DNA from: Gammaproteobacteria bacterium
Lineage (GTDB): Bacteria; Pseudomonadota; Gammaproteobacteria; Steroidobacterales; Steroidobacteraceae
Direction of reading: 5' to 3'
DNA: 17,111 bases
NCBI GenBank assembly: GCA_030830595.1
Contig: JAURMS010000039.1
Span: forward strand, 1-17,111
In this document: positions 1 to 7,458 of the stretch, in pieces
Numbering within the stretch: the first letter of the stretch is position 1
How the letters are laid out: each line of letters starts with the position of its first letter
Notes under the pieces: generated by a model
What the model was told of the DNA's origin: nothing
The model's input: only the letters and a program-made list of their open reading frames with translations
The model's database searches: none
Translations under genes and position numbers: made by a program

Positions 1-906
1 CTCGGTTATCCAGCCTGGCTGGTCGAGCAGGTCGAGGCCGACTGGCCGTCCCGGGTAGAGTCCATCCTGGCAGCAGGCAACCAGCATCCGCCGATGTGGT
101 TGCGGGTCAATCGGCAGCGGATCGATCCGTCCGACTACGCCGAGCGCCTCGCAGTGGCGGGTCACGAGGCCTCGCCCTGGGCCAGTGCCCCGGAAGCCCT
201 GCGCCTAGCCCGCCCGGTCGACGTGGCAGCGCTGCCGGGTTTCGCCGATGGCGAGGTGTCGGTGCAGGACGCCGCTGCCCAGCTGGCCGCCCGGCTGCTG
301 TCGCCGCCGGCCGGTGCGCGGGTCCTGGATGCCTGTGCCGCGCCCGGGGGCAAGGCCTGTCACCTGCTGGAGCTGGCGGGGAACTCAATAGAGCTGCTGG
401 CCCTCGACATCGATCCAGAGCGGTGCCGCAGGGTGGAGGACAATTTCGCCAGGCTGGGCCTGCGCGGCAGGGCCTGTACCGGTGATCTGCTGAATCCCGC
501 CTCCTGGTGGGATGGCAGGTACTTCGACAGCATCCTGCTCGACGTTCCCTGCTCCGGAAGTGGAGTGATTCGCCGCCATCCCGACATCAAGCTGCTGCGT
601 CGTCCTGGCGACCTCGCAGGCCTCGCCGCCCGCCAGCGGAACATGCTGGGTGCAGCATGGTCCATGCTGCGGCCCGGTGGCCGTCTGCTGTACGCGACCT
701 GCTCGATGTTCCGGGTCGAGAACCAGGCCGTGGTGAGCGCATTCCTGGCCTCGACGCCCGATGCGGTCGAGTCGAGCGAATCTGCTAGGCTGAGAACGCC
801 GGGGCAATTGCCCGCAGTGGCCGGCCCGGATCCAGGCTTCAACCTGCTGCCGGGCGAGGCTGACACGGACGGATTTTATTACGCCTGCCTGGAGCGGCGG
901 GCCTGA
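1..906 (+). CDS. rsmB: 16S rRNA (cytosine-967-C5)-methyltransferase RsmB, 5' partial
   Basis: This is the C-terminal 301 residues of RsmB; the N-terminal NusB-like part lies before the window. The reading frame is open from base 1 and begins with the family's linker pattern (GYPAWLVEQ, then PPMWLRVN). The enzyme uses S-adenosylmethionine to methylate C5 of C967 in 16S rRNA. Visible motifs are the SAM-binding loop DACAAPGGK, the catalytic VPCSGSGVIRRHPDIK with its cysteine, and the second-cysteine motif YATCS followed by ENQ. The stop is at 904-906, twelve bases before the next gene. RsmB followed by a DUF4390 gene and ntrYX is a recurring proteobacterial order. Identification is firm; the true start cannot be seen. 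Confidence 0.95.
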   Translation, partial: LGYPAWLVEQVEADWPSRVESILAAGNQHPPMWLRVNRQRIDPSDYAERLAVAGHEASPWASAPEALRLARPVDVAALPGFADGEVSVQDAAAQLAARLLSPPAGARVLDACAAPGGKACHLLELAGNSIELLALDIDPERCRRVEDNFARLGLRGRACTGDLLNPASWWDGRYFDSILLDVPCSGSGVIRRHPDIKLLRRPGDLAGLAARQRNMLGAAWSMLRPGGRLLYATCSMFRVENQAVVSAFLASTPDAVESSESARLRTPGQLPAVAGPDPGFNLLPGEADTDGFYYACLERRA

Positions 907-918
907 GGATCGGGGCAC

Positions 919-1491
919 GTGCGACGCACTTTGCGCTGTTTGACACGCTGGATGGTCCTGTCATGGCTGGCCGTGGCGGCCCTCGCCCACGCCCAGGCAG
1001 AAGAGCCGCGCTTCGGGATCCGCAACGCCTTCGTCGAGCCTCGTGGAGGCGTCTGGCAGCTCAACGCCATCCTCGAGCTCGGCCTGTCGCGGGCTGCGGA
1101 GACTGCTCTTGAGGAAGGCGTTCCCCTGACCCTGATCCTGGACACGGAGGTCAGCCGCGGGCGGCGTTTCCTGCCTGATGAGAACGTCGCCGAACTTCAG
1201 CAGCGCTGGCAGCTGGGCTATGACGGGCTGGCCCAGCGCTACGTGGTGGTCAACCAGAACAGCGGTGCGCAAGCGGCGTATGCATCGCTGGGCGAGGCGC
1301 TGGATGCGCTGGCCAGGATCCGCGAGTTGCCACTGCTCGATGAGTCCCTTCTGCAGGCCGGCCGCCGTTACGAGGTCAGCCTGCGGGCCACCCTCGAGAT
1401 CGGCGGATTGCCCGAGGCCGTGAAGGTCCTGCTGTTCTGGCGGGAATGGAGTCGTGTGACCGACTGGTACACCTGGAGCGTCAGGCCGTGA
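919..1491 (+). CDS. Secreted DUF4390 domain protein
   Basis: A 190-residue protein with a GTG start at 919, preceded by a purine-rich GAGGATCGGGG stretch. Residues 1-27 form a typical Sec signal peptide: basic RRTLRCLTR, a hydrophobic core, then AHAQA as the probable cleavage region. The mature part (for example LNAILELGLSRAAETALEEGVPLTL and the C-terminal LLFWREWSRVTDWYTW) matches the pattern of DUF4390 proteins as I know them, which typically sit between rsmB and ntrY. The biochemical function is unknown. Its stop overlaps the likely GTG start of the kinase gene (GTGA at 1488-1491), so the two are probably translated together. A periplasmic accessory role for NtrY signalling is possible but is inference from position only. 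Confidence 0.85.
   Translation: MRRTLRCLTRWMVLSWLAVAALAHAQAEEPRFGIRNAFVEPRGGVWQLNAILELGLSRAAETALEEGVPLTLILDTEVSRGRRFLPDENVAELQQRWQLGYDGLAQRYVVVNQNSGAQAAYASLGEALDALARIRELPLLDESLLQAGRRYEVSLRATLEIGGLPEAVKVLLFWREWSRVTDWYTWSVRP
1475..1478 (+). promoter_or_regulatory. Ribosome binding site deciding the ntrY start
   Basis: GGAG lies nine bases before GTG at 1488. The upstream ATG at 1446 in the same frame has no well-spaced Shine-Dalgarno sequence and would extend 42 bases into the preceding gene. The 1488 start also gives the common GTGA stop/start overlap. Confidence 0.55.
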
Positions 1492-3704
1492 ACCGCCGCA
1501 GGCTTCCCCTGGGGGTGGGAGCCAGCGTGGTGCTGTGGGTGCTGATGCTGGCGATGCTGGCGGTGGCGACCCGCAACTCCGAGGAGTTCGGCCGCCTGCA
1601 ACCCTGGATCCTGCTGGCCAACGCCGTCGCCGTACTGGTGTTGATGGTACTGCTGATCGGTCGTTTCGCCGAGCTGTTCCGCGAGCGGCGGCGCATGATT
1701 CCGGGTTCCCGCCTGCGCAGCCAGACGGTACTGATCCTGAGTTCGCTGGCGCTCGCGCCATTGCTGGTGCTGTTCGCGTTTTCGGTGCTCTTCCTTACCC
1801 GTGGCATCGACAGCTGGTTCCACCTCGAGGTTCGTCAGGGCCTCAGCGACGCCATGGGACTGTCCCGCGCTGCGCTGGACCTGCGCATGACCGAATTCCT
1901 CACTCGCACAGAGCGTATCGCCGAGGACCTCGAATATCGCTCCGAGGGCGAGTTGTATCGCCTCCTCGCCGATCATCGACGCCTCGCGGATGCCGACGAC
2001 CTTGTGCTGTTCGGGCCCGGGGGGCAGGTGCTGGCCAGTGCCTCGGCCGGGCCCATCGAGGCCGGCCTGCCGACGATACCCGGGGAGATCCTGGCCAGTG
2101 CGCGCAGTGGCGAGCCCTTCATCAGCCTGGAACCGGCGGCGGCCGGAGGCTATGAAATCCGCTCGGCGGTCGCACTCGGTACCCTCGACAGCCTGCAGGC
2201 CCGGCGGGTGCTGATGGCGGTCTATCCCGTGCCGCAGCGGCTGGCCGACCTGGCCACCGCAGTCCAGTCCGCCTACCAGCAGTACGGTCGGCTCAGTTAC
2301 CTGCGTGAACCGCTGAAGCTGAGTTTCGTCATGACCTTGTCGCTGGTGCTGTTGATGGCGCTGCTCGCAGCTGTCTACGGGGCATTCTTCTTCACCGACC
2401 GCCTGGTGCAGCCCCTGCAAGACCTCATCGGCGCCACCCGGGCAGTGGCCAAGGGCGACTTCGACACTCGTGTGGTGGGCACCTCGCGCGATGAAGTGGG
2501 TTACCTGGTGGCGTCCTTCAACGCCATGACCGCGAGGCTCGCCCGGGCACGGGCCGAGACCGAGTCCAGCCGACAGGAGGTGGAATCCGAGCGCGCCGGG
2601 CTCGCCGCGATCCTGGCCCGCCTGTCCACGGGCGTCCTGTCGCTCGAGGCCGACCTCACTCTCAGGCTGGCCAACCAGGCGGCCGGCGAGATCCTGGGGG
2701 CGGACCTCACCGCCCATGTGGGTGAGAGCCTGGAGGGCATCGCCCCCTCCCATCCGTTGGTGGGACAGTTCCTGGCCGCCATCAAGCCGCAGCTCGACGG
2801 CAGCGAGCGCGACTGGCGCGAGCAGTTCACGCTGCGTGGCGAGGGCACCCGACGGGAACTGATCTGCGCCTGCACCATGCTGCCCGGTGAGGGTGACCGG
2901 CCCGGTATCCGGGTGCTGGTCTTCGATGACCTGACGCAGCTGCTCAAGGTGCAGCGCGAGGCCGCCTGGGGCGAGGTAGCGCGCCGCCTGGCGCACGAGA
3001 TCAAGAATCCGCTTACGCCGATCCAGCTGTCGGCCGAAAGGGTCCGGCGCCGGCTGCTCGGTAACCTGCCCGAACGCGATGCCGAAGTCCTGGAGCGAGC
3101 GACCCACACCATCGTGCAGCAGGTCGAGGCCATGAAGCAGATGGTCAACGCCTTCAGTGAATATGCCCGGGCGCCGGCGATCGAGCTCGAGTCCTGCGAC
3201 CTCAACGCGCTGGTCAGGGAAGCCGCCGACCTCTATCACGCGCAGGATCCGCGGGTCGACATCCGGGTGCCCGTCGATAGCCGCAGCGTCACCGTCCTCG
3301 CGGATCGTGGCCGCCTGCGGCAGGTGCTCAACAACCTGCTCACCAATTCGCTGGAGGCCCTGGAATCCACCACTGAGCCCCGCATCGTGGTAGAAACGCA
3401 TCATCTGCAGGGTCCGCCGGGGGGTGGGTTCGTGGAGTTGACGGTCAGGGACAATGGGCCGGGTTTCCAGCCGGAACTGATGGACCGGCTGTTCGACCCT
3501 TACGTCACCAGCAAGTCCAAGGGAACGGGGCTGGGATTGGCGATCGTGCGCAAGATCGTCGAGGAGCATGGAGGCCGTATTGAGGCAGACAACGAAGGTG
3601 AAGGCGCCCGCATCCGGGTCTGGCTGCCAGTGGACGAAGCGGCGCGGGGCGCGGGCCTGCCGCGCTCGGTTCGCAGGCAGGAGTCGAGGAGGGAATACGC
3701 ATGA
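1488..3704 (+). CDS. ntrY: NtrY-like membrane sensor histidine kinase
   Basis: Reading from GTG 1488 gives 738 residues; an in-frame ATG at 1446 is the alternative. Two transmembrane helices lie near residues 10-28 and 41-60, and a third near 80-103. An extracytoplasmic sensor region follows, then a fourth helix near 277-303, a HAMP linker (VQPLQDLIGATRAVAKGDF) and a PAS-like domain at about 370-480. The kinase core is complete: LAHEIKNPLTPIQ with phospho-acceptor H503, N box NNLLTNSLEAL, G1 DNGPGF and G2 GTGLGLAIV. This is NtrY architecture; the family senses nitrogen, redox or envelope state depending on the species, so the signal is unknown here. The gene ends in an ATGA overlap with its response regulator, as expected for a cognate pair. 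Confidence 0.92.
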   Translation: MNRRRLPLGVGASVVLWVLMLAMLAVATRNSEEFGRLQPWILLANAVAVLVLMVLLIGRFAELFRERRRMIPGSRLRSQTVLILSSLALAPLLVLFAFSVLFLTRGIDSWFHLEVRQGLSDAMGLSRAALDLRMTEFLTRTERIAEDLEYRSEGELYRLLADHRRLADADDLVLFGPGGQVLASASAGPIEAGLPTIPGEILASARSGEPFISLEPAAAGGYEIRSAVALGTLDSLQARRVLMAVYPVPQRLADLATAVQSAYQQYGRLSYLREPLKLSFVMTLSLVLLMALLAAVYGAFFFTDRLVQPLQDLIGATRAVAKGDFDTRVVGTSRDEVGYLVASFNAMTARLARARAETESSRQEVESERAGLAAILARLSTGVLSLEADLTLRLANQAAGEILGADLTAHVGESLEGIAPSHPLVGQFLAAIKPQLDGSERDWREQFTLRGEGTRRELICACTMLPGEGDRPGIRVLVFDDLTQLLKVQREAAWGEVARRLAHEIKNPLTPIQLSAERVRRRLLGNLPERDAEVLERATHTIVQQVEAMKQMVNAFSEYARAPAIELESCDLNALVREAADLYHAQDPRVDIRVPVDSRSVTVLADRGRLRQVLNNLLTNSLEALESTTEPRIVVETHHLQGPPGGGFVELTVRDNGPGFQPELMDRLFDPYVTSKSKGTGLGLAIVRKIVEEHGGRIEADNEGEGARIRVWLPVDEAARGAGLPRSVRRQESRREYA

Positions 3705-5062
3705 CTTCAGCCACGATTCTCGTGGTCGATGACGAGGCGGACATCCGTGACACGCTCCGAGAAATCCTCTCGGATGAAGGTTACGAGGTGAGGGTCGCTG
3801 CCAACGCTGCCGAGGCGCGGACGGCACGGGCGGCCGAGGAGCCCGACCTGGTCCTGCTGGACGTATGGATGCCCGACACCGACGGCATCACGCTGCTGAA
3901 GGAATGGTCGGACGCCCATCAGCTCCGCTTTCCGGTGGTCATGCTCTCTGGCCACGGTACCGTCGAGACGGCCGTGGAGGCTACCCGCTTGGGGGCCGTG
4001 GATTTCGTGGAGAAGCCACTGTCCCTGGCCAAGCTGCTGCGGACCGTCGAGAAGTCGCTGGAGGGCGGCCGCCGCAAGCGGCAGACCCAGCGCCTGTTGA
4101 TTCCGCCACTGGTGGCGCCGGTGGGCAAGAGCCGGGTGATGAAGCGGTTGCGGGAGCAGGTCCAGCAAGTCGCCGCCCACGATGCGCCGGTTCTGCTGCT
4201 TGGTGAGATCGGTACGGGGCGCGAGGCCTTTGCCCGCTATTTGCATGGACTCAGCCCGCGTTCCTCCGCGCCTTTCATCGCGGTCACCTGTGCCAGCATC
4301 GAGGAAGACGGGGCCGCGGAAAAGCTCCGTGGCCGGCAGGCAGGCGACCGGGTGTTGCCTGGCCTGTACGACGAGGCTGACGGCGGGACCCTGTTGCTCA
4401 ACGGCCTTGAGGACCTGCCGCCGGCCGCCCAGCGGGCCCTGCATGCCGATCTCGATGCGGGTGGGTACACCCGTGTAGGCGGGACCGAGCGGGTCCGGTT
4501 CCGCATGCGTTTCGTGGCCACGGCCCTGCCGGGACCCGAGCTGGTCGAGTCAACCCGGGTCAGGCCCGACCTGTTCGGCAGCCTGAGCGTGATCACCCTG
4601 AGGGTTCCGGCCCTGCGCGAATATGCCGAGGATGTCCCGGACTTGCTGCGCTACTACGTGGACCGGTTGGTGGACGAGGAGGGGCTGGGGTTCCGCCGCT
4701 TCGGGATGGCGGCCCAGAACCGGTTGCGCAACTATCCGTGGCCCGGCAACGTCCACGAATTGCGTAACCTCGTCCAGCGCCTGCTCATTGTTGGTGGCCC
4801 CGAGGAAATTTCCCTCGACGAGGTGGAGCGTGAGCTCCTTGTCCAGCGTCCCGTTGAGGCGCCGCTGGTCAAGCAGGATCTGCTGGCCCTGCCACTCCGG
4901 GAGGCACGCGAGGCTTTCGAGCGCGCCTATCTCACCCAGCAGCTGACCCTGTGCAACGGCAAGGTTGGCGCCCTGGCTAAGCGGGTGGGCATGGAGCGCA
5001 CTCACCTCTACCGGAAGCTGCGCTCGCTCGGCGTGGATTTCAGGCAGGTCGGCGACGACTGA
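3701..5062 (+). CDS. ntrX: NtrX-like response regulator with degenerate AAA+ domain
   Basis: A 453-residue regulator with a strong AGGAGG site upstream. The receiver (1-120) is intact: D10, D11, phospho-acceptor D54, S83 and K105. A Fis-type helix-turn-helix ends the protein (about 405-447, KVGALAKRVGMERTHLYRKL). The middle keeps the NtrC-family AAA+ layout (YPWPGN, PALRE) but not its chemistry. Walker A reads GEIGTGRE (R174 for Lys). Walker B reads GGTLLLNG (N234-G235 for Asp-Glu). Sensor I reads FVATA (A275 for Asn). The second arginine-finger position is S294. Sensor II reads GNVHEL (H352 for Arg). The GAFTGA loop is absent and the segment around it is shortened. It therefore probably cannot hydrolyse ATP or remodel sigma-54 RNA polymerase and may act as a phosphorylation-controlled DNA-binding protein. 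NtrX assignment rests on pairing with NtrY. Confidence 0.9.
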   Translation: MTSATILVVDDEADIRDTLREILSDEGYEVRVAANAAEARTARAAEEPDLVLLDVWMPDTDGITLLKEWSDAHQLRFPVVMLSGHGTVETAVEATRLGAVDFVEKPLSLAKLLRTVEKSLEGGRRKRQTQRLLIPPLVAPVGKSRVMKRLREQVQQVAAHDAPVLLLGEIGTGREAFARYLHGLSPRSSAPFIAVTCASIEEDGAAEKLRGRQAGDRVLPGLYDEADGGTLLLNGLEDLPPAAQRALHADLDAGGYTRVGGTERVRFRMRFVATALPGPELVESTRVRPDLFGSLSVITLRVPALREYAEDVPDLLRYYVDRLVDEEGLGFRRFGMAAQNRLRNYPWPGNVHELRNLVQRLLIVGGPEEISLDEVERELLVQRPVEAPLVKQDLLALPLREAREAFERAYLTQQLTLCNGKVGALAKRVGMERTHLYRKLRSLGVDFRQVGDD

Positions 5063-5084
5063 GGCAGGGCGTCATTCGCCGACC
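5047..5084. terminator. Inverted repeat across two convergent stop codons, possible bidirectional terminator
   Basis: A perfect 9-base inverted repeat, GGTCGGCGA (5047-5055) and TCGCCGACC (5076-5084), encloses a 20-base loop holding the stops of ntrX (plus strand) and the SPOR gene (minus strand). No T-run follows on either side, so intrinsic termination is uncertain. Its position between two convergent genes only nine bases apart is what suggests the role. Confidence 0.35.
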
Positions 5085-5599
5085 CGCATCACCAGCACAT
5101 CCATCTCCGCCTCGGCGAGGCGCTGCCGGATGCGGTTGAGTTCGGCGAGGTCCTGGATCGGCCCGATGCGGACCCGGTGCCAGGTGTTGTCATCCACAGA
5201 GACCTTCTGCACCGACGAGGCGATGCCCTGCAGGGCCAGCTGGGCCCGGACCCGGTCTGCCTCGGTGTAGTCACGATAGGAGCCTACCTGCAGCACGTAG
5301 GCCCCCGCCTGCTCAATCGGTTCACGCGCCGACGGTGCGGGCCCGTCTCGAGGGGGCTCCGGAATCACCACCTCGAATTCCGGCAGGCTGTCGTGATAGC
5401 TGAAATCGGAGGGCGCCTCGTCTACTTCGGGCTCCTCGCGGGTTGGCGCCCGGTCCGGTTCGGGAGTGCTGTCCCGCTCCAGGTACAGCCAGGCGGCGAT
5501 CGCCAGGCTAAGGCCCACCACCAGGCCCACTGCGATACCGGTCCAGCCAGAGAAGCCACCGCTGCCGGCTCCGCCGGCACGCCTGCGCCTGCGCGTCAT
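5072..5599 (-). CDS. SPOR-domain inner-membrane protein (FtsN-like)
   Basis: A 175-residue bitopic membrane protein. It has a basic N-terminus (TRRRRRAGG), one transmembrane helix at about 20-40, an acidic, proline-rich periplasmic linker (about 41-98) and a C-terminal SPOR domain (about 99-172: YVLQVGSYRDYTEADRVRAQ, VRIGPI, LNRIRQRL). SPOR domains bind denuded peptidoglycan at the division septum. The ATG overlaps the argS stop by one base (TAATG), so translation is coupled. Position after argS matches the gene often annotated ftsN or 'SPOR domain protein' upstream of hslVU in gammaproteobacteria. Here hslVU does not follow; the gene converges on ntrX. True FtsN function is not shown by sequence, so no symbol is given. 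Confidence 0.9.
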   Translation of the reverse strand: MTRRRRRAGGAGSGGFSGWTGIAVGLVVGLSLAIAAWLYLERDSTPEPDRAPTREEPEVDEAPSDFSYHDSLPEFEVVIPEPPRDGPAPSAREPIEQAGAYVLQVGSYRDYTEADRVRAQLALQGIASSVQKVSVDDNTWHRVRIGPIQDLAELNRIRQRLAEAEMDVLVMRVGE

Positions 5600-7356
5600 T
5601 ACATCGACTCCGGCGCGGACACGCCCAGCAGTCCCAGTCCCAGCGCGATGGTGCGGCGAGTGGCCTCGATGAGTGCCAGCCTGGCGTTGCGCAGCGCCGG
5701 GTCGTCGACGATGAACTGCTCCGCGTTGTACAGGGCGTGAAAGGCGGTGGCGAGTTCCCGTAGGTAGTGGACCAGCATGTGCGGCGCCCGCTGTGCGGCG
5801 GCCAACTCGATCACCTCCGGCCAGCGGGTCAGGGCTGCCAGCAGTGCTCGCTCGGTCGGGGTGTCCAGCCGGCCCAGGGCAGCGATGCCGGCGGCTGGGT
5901 CCAGCTGCAGCCCGCGGTCGGCCAGCTGACGAAACACGCTGGCCACCCGCGCGTGGGCGTACTGCACGTAGAAGACCGGGTTTTCGTTGCTGCGGGACTT
6001 GGCAAGCTCCAGGTCGAAGTCGAGCGGCTGGTCGTGGCTGCGCATCAGGTAGAAGAACCTGCAGGCATCGTTGCCTACTTCCTCGCGCAGCTGGCGCAGG
6101 GTGACGAATTGCGCCTCGCGCTTGCCCATGGGCACTTTTTCGCTGCCGCGGAACAGGCTGACGAACTGGATGAGGGTGACCTCCAGCGAATCGCCTGGTT
6201 CGCCCATCGCCTCCAGTCCGGCGCGGACCCGGGCGACGTAGCCGTGATGGTCGGCGCCGAGTACGTCCAGCAGCAGCCCGAAGCCACGCTCCCGCTTGTC
6301 CAGGTGGTAGGCGATGTCGGAAGCAAAGTAGGTACCGACGCCGTTGTCCCTGACCACGACCCGGTCCTTTTCGTCACCGAAGGCGGTAGCCCGGAACCAG
6401 GTTGCGCCGTCCTTGACGTAGAGGTGGTCCTGGGCGCGCAGGCGTTCGAGTGCGCGACCCACGGCGCCGCCGACGGTCAGTTCGCGCTCCGAATACCAGC
6501 GGTCGAATTCCACGCCGAAGGACTGTAGGTCCTCGCGGATGTCGGCGAGCATCATCTCCAGCGCGGTGCCCAGCACGCCGAGGTAACCACTCTCACCGAC
6601 CAGGGCCTTCATGCGGGCGATCAGCGCGTCGACGTACTGCTCCTTGTCCCCGCCCTCGGTCTCGTCGGGCGGCAATCCGGACATCACGTCCGCGGCGCTC
6701 CGACGGAGCGTCTCGCCGTTGAGTTCCCCGAGGCGCGCGGCGATGGGGATCACGTAGTCGCCGCGATAGCCGTTGACCGGAAACGGTAGCGTTTCCCCGG
6801 CTGCCTGCAGGTAGCGAATCCAGGCGCTGACCGTGAGGATGTCCATCTGCCGGCCGGCATCGTTGACGTAGTACTCGCGCGCGACTTCATGGCCGGCGTA
6901 GGCGAGCAGGTTGGCCAGCGAGGCGCCGACCGCCGCCTGCCGCCCGTGACCCACGTGCAGCGGCCCGGTGGGATTCGCCGAGACGAACTCGACCAGCACG
7001 GGGGCGGAGCCGGCCTGCGGCAGCCTGCCGTAGTCGCTGCCCTCAGCCAACGCCTTGCCGAGTTCTTCCTGGTAAGCCGCCGGCGCGAGGAAGAAATTGA
7101 TGAAACCGGGACCGGCGATCTCGACCCGCTCGATCCCGGCATGGGCTGGCAGGGCCGCTACGATGGCGGCGGCGAGGTCGCGCGGCTTGCGTCCCAGAGG
7201 GCGCGCGAGCTGCATGGCCACATTGCAGGCGAAGTCGCCGTGGGCCGGGTCGCGGGTGCGCTCGATGCCGGGCCGGGGCCTTTCGGCACCCTCGGGCAGG
7301 GCCAGATTCATGGCTTCCAGTGCGTGGGCGACGAGTGTTTCGATCAGGTGCTTCAC
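5599..7356 (-). CDS. argS: Arginyl-tRNA synthetase
   Basis: A 585-residue class I synthetase that charges tRNA-Arg with arginine in the cytoplasm. The N-terminal additional domain (about 1-110) is followed by SANPTGPLHVGHGRQ, carrying the HIGH-equivalent HVGH at 134-137. The second signature region reads EKVPMGKREAQFVTL, a relaxed form of KMSK, which is common in ArgRS. The C-terminal anticodon-binding domain contains NPVFYVQYAHAR and ends in LGLLGVSAPESM. Length agrees with the family. The start is GTG at 7356, fitting the usual N-terminus (MKHLIETLVAHAL), but no Shine-Dalgarno sequence is visible upstream. It lies downstream of priA on the same strand, with a gene of opposite orientation between, and overlaps the SPOR gene. 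Confidence 0.97.
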   Translation of the reverse strand: MKHLIETLVAHALEAMNLALPEGAERPRPGIERTRDPAHGDFACNVAMQLARPLGRKPRDLAAAIVAALPAHAGIERVEIAGPGFINFFLAPAAYQEELGKALAEGSDYGRLPQAGSAPVLVEFVSANPTGPLHVGHGRQAAVGASLANLLAYAGHEVAREYYVNDAGRQMDILTVSAWIRYLQAAGETLPFPVNGYRGDYVIPIAARLGELNGETLRRSAADVMSGLPPDETEGGDKEQYVDALIARMKALVGESGYLGVLGTALEMMLADIREDLQSFGVEFDRWYSERELTVGGAVGRALERLRAQDHLYVKDGATWFRATAFGDEKDRVVVRDNGVGTYFASDIAYHLDKRERGFGLLLDVLGADHHGYVARVRAGLEAMGEPGDSLEVTLIQFVSLFRGSEKVPMGKREAQFVTLRQLREEVGNDACRFFYLMRSHDQPLDFDLELAKSRSNENPVFYVQYAHARVASVFRQLADRGLQLDPAAGIAALGRLDTPTERALLAALTRWPEVIELAAAQRAPHMLVHYLRELATAFHALYNAEQFIVDDPALRNARLALIEATRRTIALGLGLLGVSAPESM

Positions 7357-7445
7357 GGGCGCGAGAGTCTACCCGAATGGGCGCTGGCTGGCGCGTCAAC
7401 CTCCGGGCTCCGGCTGCGTTGTATGCAGCGTAGGCTGATTTTGAT

Positions 7446-7449
7446 GGAG
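7446..7449 (+). promoter_or_regulatory. Ribosome binding site deciding the EF-hand gene start
   Basis: GGAG with a nine-base spacer to ATG 7459. The in-frame ATG at 7444, which overlaps this site, has no comparable sequence upstream. The 7459 start gives a clean signal peptide beginning MKQSSRK. Confidence 0.5.
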
Positions 7450-7458
7450 ACAAAACGA

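Noticed and set aside
1446..1487. Earlier ATG start for ntrY
   Set aside because: It has poor ribosome-site spacing and overlaps DUF4390 by 46 bases; GTG 1488 has GGAG at nine bases and a GTGA junction. It remains possible.
1368..3827. An 819-codon open frame on the minus strand, antisense to ntrY
   Set aside because: It lies opposite a gene with complete kinase motifs. Long antisense frames are expected at high GC. Its translation is rich in Gln, His, Gly and Arg with no domain, signal or motif.
5599..7356. The relaxed KMSK motif of ArgS (PMGKRE) as a sign of inactivation
   Set aside because: ArgRS enzymes commonly have non-canonical KMSK sequences, and the rest of the protein is complete.
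7413..7429. GCTGC/GCAGC short inverted repeat before the EF-hand gene
   Set aside because: Only five pairs in GC-rich DNA; too likely by chance to call a regulatory element.
6889..7458. Upstream extension of the EF-hand gene frame
   Set aside because: It is antisense to argS and would bury an obvious signal peptide; the ribosome site before 7459 gives the better start.
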